From CAZJHD01 sp964545855 (lineage in GTDB: Bacteria; Planctomycetota; UBA1135; JACQFD01), in NCBI GenBank assembly GCA_964545855.1, contig CAZJHD010000060.1, forward strand, positions 1 through 26,805: a stretch of 26,805 nucleotides of DNA, written 5' to 3'. Below are positions 1-8,617 of the stretch, one piece after another. The notes beneath the pieces are model-generated. The model was not told the origin of the DNA and made no database searches. It worked only from the letters and a program-made list of their open reading frames with translations. A program made the translations under genes and the position numbers. Within the stretch, counting starts at the first letter, position 1; each line of letters opens with the position of its first letter.

Positions 1-203
1 CGCGCGACGGCCGGTGCCGCCGCCCCCGCCCTCGGCGGCGCGGGCGCGGGCTCGTCCGCACGATCGGCCAGCTCACCGCTGTCCGCGTCGCTTCCGCCGA
101 GTGCGAGGAGCGCGATGGCGAGGATCCCCGCGATGGCGCCCGCGATGGCGAGCAGCCGGGCGCGCGAGAACGCGGGAGCCGGGTCGCCGGGAGCCGTGGT
201 CAT
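1..203 (-). CDS. N-terminus of a membrane-anchored protein (runs off window)
   Basis: Only the first 67 codons are present; the gene continues past the left edge. Reading the minus strand from ATG at 203 gives a short polar start, a hydrophobic helix at about residues 17-36 rich in Ala, Ile and Leu, and then an acidic and Pro/Ala-rich stretch (about 38-67) typical of an extracytoplasmic linker. No stop occurs in the frame to the edge. The architecture (a short N-terminal anchor, then a low-complexity linker) resembles the starts of the two large repeat proteins at 19311-25419, but there is no sequence match strong enough to claim a relationship. It is divergent from the DUF336 gene, with a 135-base gap. 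The function cannot be named. Confidence 0.55.
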   Translation of the reverse strand, partial: MTTAPGDPAPAFSRARLLAIAGAIAGILAIALLALGGSDADSGELADRADEPAPAPPRAGAAAPAVA

Positions 204-338
204 GGCGCCATGGTGCACCGGAGGTCGCTCCCGCGACCGGCTCGGTCCGCGGGCGTCGCGCTCTCGCGCCGGAGCGTTCCGGGGCGCGTTCGAGAATCTT
301 CCTTCGGTCGGACGCGGGCTCCCGTTCCCGGCGCTGCC

Positions 339-791
339 ATGAGCCACCAACCCTCCTGCATTCCGCCCCGCCCCATGACCTCCCTCTCCGGAGCCTTCTC
401 CGACGACGCGGTTCGGGCCGCGTTCGAGAAGGCTCGCGATCTCGGCGTCCCCGTCAGCATCGCCGTCGTCGACGCGGGCGCCCACCTCGTCACGTTCCGC
501 CGGATGGACGGCGCCTGCCTCGCCTCCATCGACCTCGCCGTCGGGAAGGCGAAGACCGCCCGCATGTTCGACCGGCCCACGGGCGACGTGGGGGCGCGGA
601 GCCAGCCCGGCGGCTCCTACTGGGGGCTCGAGGGATCGAGCGGCCACGTCACGTTCCCCGGAGGCTTCCCGATCCGGGACGCGTCCGGCACGGTCGTCGG
701 CGCGATCGGCGTCGCGGGCGCCCAGGTGCGCCAGGACCAGGAGATCGCACGGTGCGGCGCGGACGCCTGCCAGCTCTGGATGCTCGACTGA
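339..791 (+). CDS. GlcG/HbpS family (DUF336) heme/cofactor-binding-like protein
   Basis: A protein of about 150 residues that fits the GlcG/HbpS (DUF336) family, usually 130-150 residues. The family pattern is clear: a helix with ARDLGVPVSIAVVDAGAHL, then RRMDGA, the SIDLAVGKAKTA helix, and the C-terminal PGGFPIRD and GAIGVAGA strand-turn followed by DQEIARCG. Family members bind heme or corrinoid or sit in glycolate operons; the substrate here cannot be told. Two in-frame ATGs are possible (339 and 375). Homology begins just after the second, so a start at 375 (138 residues) is equally plausible. The frame also stays open upstream to 210, but that extension is Arg-rich and has no family counterpart. 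There is no clear ribosome binding site. It ends 16 bases from the convergent sirtuin gene. Confidence 0.8.
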   Translation: MSHQPSCIPPRPMTSLSGAFSDDAVRAAFEKARDLGVPVSIAVVDAGAHLVTFRRMDGACLASIDLAVGKAKTARMFDRPTGDVGARSQPGGSYWGLEGSSGHVTFPGGFPIRDASGTVVGAIGVAGAQVRQDQEIARCGADACQLWMLD

Positions 792-807
792 TGCGCGCGG
801 GGAGACG

Positions 808-1527
808 TCACTCCCCCGCGAGCAGCTCCTCCGCCAATCGCGGCACGACCTCCGCGGCGCGTCCTCCCACGAAGCGGTCGGCGACGTGCAGGTTCTCGGG
901 CTCGTCGAGGGCGGTGACGCAGGTCGTCGCACCGTAGGCGCGCGCCGCCTGGAGGAATCCGGCCGCCGGATAGACGACGCCGCTCGTCCCGATGGCGAGG
1001 AAGTGGGTGCACTCCCGGAGCCATCGCCCGATCTCGTCGAGGCGGTACGGGATCTCGCCGAACCAGACGATGTCGGGACGGAGCCGCCCGCGTTCGCAGT
1101 GCGGGCAGGCGAGGAACGCCTCGGGGTCGAGGCTCGCCTCGTCGCGCACGCGCTCGCCGCAGCGCTCGCAGAGGAGGCTCGCGAGCTCGCCATGCATGTG
1201 GATCGCGCGCGAGCCGGCGCGCTCATGGAGGTCGTCGACGTTCTGCGTCACGAGCGCGAAGCGATCGCCACGCGCCGCGAGCTCCTGCTCGAGCCGTGCG
1301 AGCGCGAGGTGCGCCGGGTTCGGCTCGACGCTCCGGAGCTGCGCGCGACGAGTCTGGTAGAAGCGCCAGACGAGCCGCGCGTCGCGCGCCCAGCCCTCGG
1401 GCGTCGCCACGTCCTCGATGCGATGGCCCTCCCAGAGCCCCTCGGGCCCGCGGAAGGTCGCGACGCCGGAGTCGGCGGAGACGCCCGCTCCGGTGAGGAC
1501 GACGATGCAGCGGCGCGCGTCCGGCAT
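808..1527 (-). CDS. cobB: SIR2 family NAD-dependent protein deacylase (class III, CobB-like)
   Basis: A sirtuin of 239 residues, the normal length for bacterial CobB. It removes acyl groups from lysine using NAD+, releasing nicotinamide and O-acyl-ADP-ribose, in the cytoplasm. Visible motifs: GAGVSADSG at 13-21 and FRG at 25-27 (NAD binding), TQNVD at 94-98, catalytic H112 in HMHGEL, and a zinc ribbon of C120/C123 and C141/C144. RPDIVWFGE (150-158) and GTSG follow. Y57 and R60 (Y-x-x-R) form the signature that marks desuccinylase/demalonylase sirtuins such as SIRT5 and CobB, so acidic acyl-lysines are likely substrates. The ATG at 1527 lies 9 bases after a TAGTCT box (1542-1537, minus strand), suggesting a leaderless or near-leaderless transcript. 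It is divergent from the Tat-signal gene. Confidence 0.93.
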   Translation of the reverse strand: MPDARRCIVVLTGAGVSADSGVATFRGPEGLWEGHRIEDVATPEGWARDARLVWRFYQTRRAQLRSVEPNPAHLALARLEQELAARGDRFALVTQNVDDLHERAGSRAIHMHGELASLLCERCGERVRDEASLDPEAFLACPHCERGRLRPDIVWFGEIPYRLDEIGRWLRECTHFLAIGTSGVVYPAAGFLQAARAYGATTCVTALDEPENLHVADRFVGGRAAEVVPRLAEELLAGE

Positions 1528-1559
1528 GGGAGCCGGAGACTACCGGACGCGCGCGCGCC

Positions 1560-1588
1560 GTGACGCTCCGCGCCGATGCGGGTACGCT
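1560..1588 (+). promoter_or_regulatory. Candidate promoter placing the transcript start at the ATG of the Tat-signal gene
   Basis: GTGACG (1560-1565) and TACGCT (1583-1588) are separated by exactly 17 bases and resemble -35 and -10 boxes. The -10-like box ends 8 bases before the ATG at 1597, so transcription would begin at or next to the start codon. The opposite gene has TAGTCT at the same distance from its own ATG, but no convincing -35. These are pattern matches only. Confidence 0.35.
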
Positions 1589-1596
1589 CGCCCCCC

Positions 1597-2496
1597 ATGG
1601 AGCCGACCCGCCGAGAGTTCCTCGTTCGCTCCGCCGGCGCCGCGGCGCCGATCGTGTTCCTCTCCCCGCTCTTTCGGATCCAGGAGCCGGCCGAAGGGGA
1701 TGGTCCGGCCGGCGCGCTGCGCAGGTTGCGCGACGAGATGGCGCGGACGAGGCGTCCGGGTCTCCTCGTCCGCTTCCCCGATTCGGAGATCGAGAGAACG
1801 CGTCTGCTCCGAGCGCTCGATCGCGCACTCGTCTCCTCTCCCTGGATGGTGCCCCCCGGAGCCTTCTCCGAGTCGCGCCCGGCGGAGACGTCGCTGGACG
1901 TGGAAGTGCTCGAGGTCTTCGGGCTCGTGGTCGCCGCCTGTGCCGAGGATTCGGTCGTGCGCGCCGTACCCGGCGCCCGTCCCGAAGACGATCTGCTCGT
2001 TCTCGACGAGGAAGGAAGGCGGATCGAAGGAGACGTTCTCCCGGTCGAGGAGCTCGACGATCCGCACTGCCTCGTCGCGCGCCTTCGGCGCGTGGTCTTC
2101 GGGCTCGCGGACGGACGCGTGCGGGACCTCGCCGCGCGCGCGCGGCGCGAGGCCCCGAGGGAGGCCGTGGAGGCCCTCGATCGTCTCGCGCAGGGAGGCG
2201 AGGAGTCGCCGTCCGACCGGAAGACGGTCCGAGCACATTTCTGGGCGCTCCTCCCGGCGATCGTCCTCGCGCGCACGAAGGCGAAGGGAATCGCCGCCGA
2301 GCGCCTGGTTGCGCTCGAGCAGGACGAAGCGCTCGTCTACGACCCGGCGCGCCGCGGCCCGTGGCTCCCCTACGGCCTCGAGTTCGCGCCCGTGGCGCCC
2401 TGCGGCGGCGGCCACGGTGGCTGCGGCATGGCGTACATGCTCCCGCGCGCGCGCCGATTCGTCGGCCTGCTGGGCGCGGCGAAGAGCGTGCGTTGA
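1597..2496 (+). CDS. Tat-exported hypothetical protein with a C-terminal Cys/His/Gly motif
   Basis: A protein of 299 residues that I cannot assign to a family. It begins with a twin-arginine signal, TRREFLVRSAG (4-14), followed by a hydrophobic stretch to about residue 25, so it is probably exported folded. The middle is rich in Glu, Asp and Arg, with DDLLVLDEEGRRIEGDVLPVEELDD-like acidic segments, and has no recognised domain. Near the C-terminus (269-277) lies CGGGHGGCG, with C269, H273 and C276 spaced like a metal or cofactor site. Tat export of a protein with such a site often means a cofactor is inserted in the cytoplasm, but that is inference here. ATG at 1597 is chosen because it begins directly at the Tat motif and follows a promoter-like box; an earlier ATG at 1576 would only add seven residues. 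The palindromic repeat begins directly after its stop. Confidence 0.75.
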   Translation: MEPTRREFLVRSAGAAAPIVFLSPLFRIQEPAEGDGPAGALRRLRDEMARTRRPGLLVRFPDSEIERTRLLRALDRALVSSPWMVPPGAFSESRPAETSLDVEVLEVFGLVVAACAEDSVVRAVPGARPEDDLLVLDEEGRRIEGDVLPVEELDDPHCLVARLRRVVFGLADGRVRDLAARARREAPREAVEALDRLAQGGEESPSDRKTVRAHFWALLPAIVLARTKAKGIAAERLVALEQDEALVYDPARRGPWLPYGLEFAPVAPCGGGHGGCGMAYMLPRARRFVGLLGAAKSVR

Positions 2497-2531
2497 CACC
2501 CGGGAAAGGGGTCTGACCCCATTCCCGGGTG
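2497..2531. repeat. Palindromic dispersed repeat, copy 1 (GGGGTCTGACCCC core)
   Basis: An imperfect 35-base palindrome with outer arms CACCCGGGAA and TTCCCGGGTG and the central GGGGTCTGACCCC. Its reverse complement matches copy 2 at 16996-17027 for 32 bases. It sits immediately after one stop codon, between two convergent genes, so it may act as a transcript end or mRNA-stabilising hairpin. The pattern resembles the REP-like elements associated with RAYT (Y1 transposase-like) proteins, but no such gene is in the window. Confidence 0.8.
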
Positions 2532-2546
2532 ACCGCTCCGCGCGCC

Positions 2547-3338
2547 TCACTTCGCGCCCGGCGCTCCGGGGCCGCCGAGGTTCCAGGTGAAGCCGGCGAG
2601 CACGCGGAAGTCGGGCGCGTCGGGCGTGATGCCGGTCTGGATCGCGGCGTCGAGCACGAAGCTCGGCGAGATCGCGTAGGTCGCGCCCACCGTCGAGAAG
2701 ACGGCGTCGAGTCCCGTCGTCGGCTGGAAGATCCCCGCGAGCTCCGCGAAGAGGCCGACGTGATCGACGATCGGCATGCCCGCCGCGAGCGCCGCGTCGT
2801 GCTGGAGGATCGTCCCCGTCCCCGACGGATCGCCCAGGATCCCGGCTTGGTAGAAGGCCGTGGCCGAGAGCTTCCCGAAGCCCTTCGTGAGCATCCCCGC
2901 GACGAAGAAGTCGGTCTCCCCGCTGCCGATGCCCTCGCTCTCGCTCGCCGTCGGAAGCTTCGTCGTGAGCTGCAGGGCCGCCGACGGAACGCCCTCCTTC
3001 TCGTCGACGATGCGGTGGCGCGTGCCGACGAACAGGTCGCCCGGCCCCGTGGCATCCCGCGCCGGCGCGTCGAGGTGCACGAAGGGCGACCAGCCGAGGA
3101 ACAACTCGGTGTGCGTGCCGGCGCCGTACTTCACCTGCGCGGGCGTGTCGTAGAGATCGCCCGGATCGACGGTGACGCCCGCCTCCAGCTCGAAGGTCCC
3201 GCGCTTCGTCGTGCCCGTGTCGGAGGAGAGCGTCGGACGCTGCGGGATCGCGGGCGCCGGCGGCTCGGCGAAGAGCGCGCAGCCCGGGAGCGCAGGAGCG
3301 AGGATCGCGGCGGCGATGCGTACGCGGTCGAGGGTCAT
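2547..3338 (-). CDS. Outer-membrane beta-barrel-type lipoprotein (MetA-pathway transporter-like)
   Basis: A protein of 263 residues starting at ATG 3338. A hydrophobic signal runs to a lipobox-like LPGC with Cys at residue 20. The rest is made of alternating strand-like segments ending in GFTWNLGG at the C-terminus. The pattern FELEAGVTVD, AGTHTELFLGWSPF, GPGDLFVGTRHR, LTTKLPT, and DAAIQTGITPDAPDFRVLAGFTW resembles the transporter-like family first described in phenol-degradation clusters (Phenol_MetA_deg), which are predicted outer-membrane barrels. A specific substrate cannot be inferred; despite the family name there is no aromatic-degradation gene nearby. The frame stays open upstream to 3605 inside the divergent DUF3500 gene, which is why the signal-peptide start is preferred. 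It is convergent with the Tat-signal gene across the repeat. Confidence 0.72.
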   Translation of the reverse strand: MTLDRVRIAAAILAPALPGCALFAEPPAPAIPQRPTLSSDTGTTKRGTFELEAGVTVDPGDLYDTPAQVKYGAGTHTELFLGWSPFVHLDAPARDATGPGDLFVGTRHRIVDEKEGVPSAALQLTTKLPTASESEGIGSGETDFFVAGMLTKGFGKLSATAFYQAGILGDPSGTGTILQHDAALAAGMPIVDHVGLFAELAGIFQPTTGLDAVFSTVGATYAISPSFVLDAAIQTGITPDAPDFRVLAGFTWNLGGPGAPGAK

Positions 3339-3435
3339 CCCCGGAGCGTGGCATGGCGGACGCTCGCTCCGAAGCGCCGGCTCGAAGCCCCCTTCCTTCC
3401 TCCCCCGCGCGCGCGAGACTGACGTGCGGAGACCC

Positions 3436-4464
3436 ATGATCCGACCTCGCTCCCTCGTCTGCGCGGCGCTCCTCCTCGCGTTCGCGAACCGTCCCGCGCC
3501 CGATCCGGCGGCGTCCATGCGCGACGCCGCGGCCGCGTTCCTCGCGAGCCTCGACGACGGGCTCCGCGCGAAGGCGCAGTTCGCCTTCGCGGCGAAGGAG
3601 CGCACGGAATGGAACTTCGTTCCCGGCTCCTATCCCGGCGTGGTCCTCGGCGAGCTCTCGCTCCCGCAGCGCCGCGCCGCCCACGCGCTCCTGCGGAGCG
3701 CGCTCTCCGCGCGCGGGTATTTGAAGGTCACCTCGATCTTCGCCCTCGACCTCGTCCTCCGGCAGATGGCGGAGGAGCGCGGCGGGAAGGCGCCGCACCG
3801 CGACCCCGAGCGCTACGCCTTCGCGGTCTTCGGGACGCCGTCCGCCGAATCGCCCTGGGGCTGGCGGGTGCAGGGTCATCACGTCTCGATCCACTTCACG
3901 GCGGCGACGCGCGAGGTCGTCGCGGTCACGCCCGCGTTCCTCGGCGCGAATCCGGCCGAGGTCCGCGAGGGGCCGAGCGCGGGCCTGCGCGTCCTCGCCG
4001 CCGAGGAAGACCTCGCACGCGCGCTCCTCACGAGCCTCGCGCCGGAGCTCCGCGCGCGCGCCGTGATCGAGGAGGAGGCGCCCGCCGACGTGATCCTCGG
4101 CCCCGGCCGCCGCGCCGATCTCCTGGGCGCGCCGAAGGGTCTCCCGGGCTCCGCCATGGATGCCAGCCAGTGCGCGACGCTCGCGCTCCTCCTCGACGAG
4201 TACGCGCGGAATCTCCGTCCCGAGCTGGCGGAGCAGGCGCTCTCTCGCATGGGCGCCGCCGATCTCGGCAGCGTCCACTTCGCCTGGGCCGGATCCCTGG
4301 AGCCGGGGAAGCCGCACTACTACCGCCTCCACGGCCCCACCTTCGTGATCGAGTACGACAACACCCAGGACGGCGCGAACCACGTGCACACGGTCTGGCG
4401 CGACCTCACGCGCGACTTCGGCGCCGACGCGCTGCGCGACCACCTGGAGCACGATCACAAGTGA
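3436..4464 (+). CDS. DUF3500 family exported protein
   Basis: A protein of 342 residues with an N-terminal signal (residues 1 to about 20, ending near FANRPAP). It fits the DUF3500 family: early FLASLDDGLRAKAQFAF and WNFVPG, the mid-section GWRVQGHHVSIHFT, and the C-terminal signature FVIEYDNTQDGANHVHTVWRD followed closely by FG..AL..H. The conserved His residues (the GHH pair, and H in NHVH) suggest a metal or catalytic site, but no reaction is established. The ATG at 3436 is preceded by GGAG four to five bases upstream. Its stop TGA overlaps the GTG start of the following aspartyl-protease-like gene (GTGA at 4461-4464), so the two are translationally coupled. It is divergent from the outer-membrane lipoprotein with a 97-base gap. 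Confidence 0.85.
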   Translation: MIRPRSLVCAALLLAFANRPAPDPAASMRDAAAAFLASLDDGLRAKAQFAFAAKERTEWNFVPGSYPGVVLGELSLPQRRAAHALLRSALSARGYLKVTSIFALDLVLRQMAEERGGKAPHRDPERYAFAVFGTPSAESPWGWRVQGHHVSIHFTAATREVVAVTPAFLGANPAEVREGPSAGLRVLAAEEDLARALLTSLAPELRARAVIEEEAPADVILGPGRRADLLGAPKGLPGSAMDASQCATLALLLDEYARNLRPELAEQALSRMGAADLGSVHFAWAGSLEPGKPHYYRLHGPTFVIEYDNTQDGANHVHTVWRDLTRDFGADALRDHLEHDHK

Positions 4465-5429
4465 GCGGCACGGACTCCTCCGGAGGCGCGGCCCTCGTCG
4501 TCGCCCTCGCCGCTCTGCTGGCGCCCGGCTGCTCGCGCGGCGCCGAGGCCGAGGTCGGCGTCGTCCTGCAGCGCTCGCAAGTGCCCGGCGACGTGGAGGT
4601 GACGCTCGTTCCCTGGAGCCTTCCGGCCGTGGAGGCGGAGGTGCCGGGTCACGGCTCAGCCCTCTTCCTGATCGACACGGGCTCGGAGATCTCGCTCTTC
4701 GACGTGCGCGCCATCCGGTCCTTCGGTCTCCCCGTCGAGCCCCTCGAGACGGCCGTGACGCTCACGCGCGGAGGCGCCGCGAAGCGCCGGATCCACTCGG
4801 GCGCGGCGATCCCGCGGCTCTGGATCGGCGACGCGTCCCTCGACGACTTCCACGCACCGGTGACCGACCTGCACTCGCTGCGCGAGGATCTCGCCGGCGT
4901 GATCGGCCAGGACGTGCTCGCCGGGTGGCGCCTCCTCTTCGACCCGAAGCGCCGGAGCCTCTGGATCCTCGGAGGAGGCGAGGGAACGGGCGGCGCCTCG
5001 CCTCTCGCGTCCCTGGCGCCGGACTGGAGCTTCGTCGAGCTGCCGTCCCGCTGGCTTCGGGGCACGGCGCGCGTCGAGGCGCGGATCGCGGGCGCTCCGC
5101 TCTCGATGATCGTCGACACGGGCGCGCGGCCGATCACCCTGCCGCTCCCCTGGGTGGCGGCGATGCGCCTCGACTCCGCCGGAACGACGACGATCCACGA
5201 CATCGGCGGCTCCCAGGAGGAGCCGCGCTACCGGCTGCCGCGCCTGGAGCTCTCGACGGCCGCCTTCACGGATCTGGCGGTGCTCGGGGAGACGCGTCCG
5301 GAGGGCCTCCTCGGCTGGGACGTCCTCGGGCAGGCGCCGCTCCTCGTCGACGGCCCGGGGCGCCGGGTTCTCCTGGCGGTGGCTCGCGCGGCGCCCGGGT
5401 CCAGCCCCGAGGTCTCCCTCCCACGTTGA
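4461..5429 (+). CDS. Aspartyl protease-like lipoprotein with two retropepsin DTG motifs
   Basis: A protein of 322 residues. GTG at 4461 overlaps the preceding stop and leads straight into a lipoprotein signal with lipobox LAPGC (Cys 24), so it is likely anchored to a membrane. Two retropepsin/pepsin-like half-sites are seen: IDTGSEISLF with D72-T73-G74-S75, and MIVDTGARPITL with D219-T220-G221. The first is followed by a family-typical GVIGQDVLAGWRLLFD, the second by GLLGWDVL. Each DTG lobe can supply one catalytic Asp, so the protein could be an intramolecular two-lobe enzyme rather than the homodimer usual for single-domain bacterial members. The substrate is unknown. Coupling to the DUF3500 gene suggests they act together. 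A possible terminator follows the stop. Confidence 0.83.
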   Translation: MSGTDSSGGAALVVALAALLAPGCSRGAEAEVGVVLQRSQVPGDVEVTLVPWSLPAVEAEVPGHGSALFLIDTGSEISLFDVRAIRSFGLPVEPLETAVTLTRGGAAKRRIHSGAAIPRLWIGDASLDDFHAPVTDLHSLREDLAGVIGQDVLAGWRLLFDPKRRSLWILGGGEGTGGASPLASLAPDWSFVELPSRWLRGTARVEARIAGAPLSMIVDTGARPITLPLPWVAAMRLDSAGTTTIHDIGGSQEEPRYRLPRLELSTAAFTDLAVLGETRPEGLLGWDVLGQAPLLVDGPGRRVLLAVARAAPGSSPEVSLPR

Positions 5430-5434
5430 CGCCC

Positions 5435-5469
5435 CGGGGACTGCCGATAAGCTCCCCGCCCAAGTTTTT
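5435..5469 (+). terminator. Possible intrinsic terminator after the aspartyl-protease gene
   Basis: Six bases after the stop codon, CGGGGA (5435-5440) can pair with TCCCCG (5453-5458) around a 12-base loop, followed by a run of five T (5465-5469), rare in this GC-rich DNA. The stem is short and the T run is six bases past it, so the call is weak. Confidence 0.35.
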
Positions 5470-5487
5470 GCCGGGTACGACCTTGCA

Positions 5488-5513
5488 AGACCAGCGGCGC
5501 GAGCCGGCGGTCT
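5488..5513 (+). promoter_or_regulatory. Hairpin with GNRA-type tetraloop in the hppA leader
   Basis: AGACC (5488-5492) pairs with GGTCT (5509-5513); inside, after a 2x2 internal loop, CGGC (5495-5498) pairs with GCCG (5503-5506) around GCGA, a GNRA tetraloop. It could be a structured part of the hppA 5' leader. No known riboswitch class is recognised. Confidence 0.3.
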
Positions 5514-5744
5514 GCTCGAGGATGCACTCGTTCTGCGCCGTCTCACGCGACGCGCATCGCGGGCTCCGGGTCGCCCGATCCGCAACGGCTTGTATCGGTG
5601 CGTCCCCTTCGGCTGCGCGCGAGGGCTCGCCCGATCCATCAAGTTCGCGCTCCGCACGTCCGCGTCCGGATCGTCGCACCCTCGAGCCGCCCTCCGGCGC
5701 TCGGCGGACGCTCCCGGCCACCCCCTACCGTCTCGACCGATCGG

Positions 5745-7856
<2,112 letters not shown>

Positions 7857-7869
7857 GATCGCAGGAACC

Positions 7870-8613
7870 GTGCGGCGCGGCGCGATCCTCTGCGCGCTGC
7901 TGCTCTCCGGCTGCCGCGCGGTGATCCCGGGAGCCGCGGCGTCGCTCCCGAGCCCGGGCGACGGCGCCGAGATCCTCGGCCGCTCCGCCGACGGCGCGGC
8001 GATCGTCGCGTCGACGCACGGATCGGGCCCGCGGCGCGTCCTCTGGATCGGCGGCATCCACGGCGACGAGCGCGAGGGAGGCGATCGCCTCGCCGCGATC
8101 CTCCAGGGGCTGGCGGAGCCGATCGCACGCGGCGGAACGACGCTACGCCTCGTGCACGACGCGAACCCCGACGGCACGGCCGCGAAGCGGCGGACCAACG
8201 CGCGCGGCGTCGATCTCAATCGCAACTGGCCCTCGTCGAACTTTCGCGCGGCTCCCGGATTCGGCGGCTCGCCCCTGAGCGAACCCGAGACGGCGGCGCT
8301 CCACGCCGAGTTCCTGCGTTTCGATCCGGCCTTCGTCGTCGTCTTCCACTCGACTCCCGACGGACCCTTCGTGAACTTCGACGGGCCCGGCGAGGACCTA
8401 GCCCGGCGCTTCGCAGGCGCCGCCCGTGCCGTCGATCCCCGCTGGAGGGTCGTCGGCGACATGGGCTACCCGACGCCCGGGTCCCTCGGCACCTTCGTCG
8501 GGGTCGACCGCCGCATTCCGATCCTCACGATCGAGTTCCGCCGCGGGCAGGACCCGGCCTCCGTCCTCGCCGGCGCGACGGCGGGGATGCGCGCCCTGCT
8601 GGAGAGTCGCTGA
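7870..8613 (+). CDS. M14-type zinc carboxypeptidase/amidase lipoprotein (MpaA-like)
   Basis: A protein of 247 residues beginning at GTG 7870, with AGGA just upstream. The signal ends in lipobox LLSGC (Cys 15), so it is a lipoprotein of the envelope. The M14/DUF2817-MpaA type fold is supported by GGIHGDE with zinc ligands H64 and E67, NPDG (99-102), R112 and NRNW (117-120) for substrate binding, the third zinc ligand H160 in VVVFHS, and the general base E222 in ILTIEFR. MpaA enzymes cut the gamma-D-Glu-diaminopimelate bond of murein peptides. A similar role in peptidoglycan-peptide breakdown is possible, but the substrate is not shown by sequence; succinylglutamate desuccinylase-like amidase activity is the main alternative. 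It is convergent with the racemase gene, four bases away. Confidence 0.85.
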   Translation: MRRGAILCALLLSGCRAVIPGAAASLPSPGDGAEILGRSADGAAIVASTHGSGPRRVLWIGGIHGDEREGGDRLAAILQGLAEPIARGGTTLRLVHDANPDGTAAKRRTNARGVDLNRNWPSSNFRAAPGFGGSPLSEPETAALHAEFLRFDPAFVVVFHSTPDGPFVNFDGPGEDLARRFAGAARAVDPRWRVVGDMGYPTPGSLGTFVGVDRRIPILTIEFRRGQDPASVLAGATAGMRALLESR

Positions 8614-8617
8614 GATC

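Larger units (their letters stand above)
5430..5744 (+). other. 315-base gap: leader region of hppA, no gene seen
   Basis: No credible coding region. It contains the possible terminator at 5435-5469, a hairpin with a GCGA tetraloop at 5488-5513, and an 11-base direct repeat TCGCCCGATCC at 5571-5581 and 5627-5637. A TTGACG (5426-5431) and GATAAG (5446-5451) pair is too closely spaced (14 bases) for a good promoter. The stretch is long for this compact window and probably carries the hppA promoter and leader, but I cannot place the promoter. Confidence 0.5.

Noticed and set aside
210..338. N-terminal extension of the DUF336 protein
   Set aside because: Arg/Ser/Pro-rich and outside the family's conserved length; it lies in the divergent gap.
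5426..5451. TTGACG and GATAAG as a promoter for hppA
   Set aside because: Spacing is only 14 bases, the first box overlaps the preceding stop codon, and the position is 300 bases upstream of hppA.
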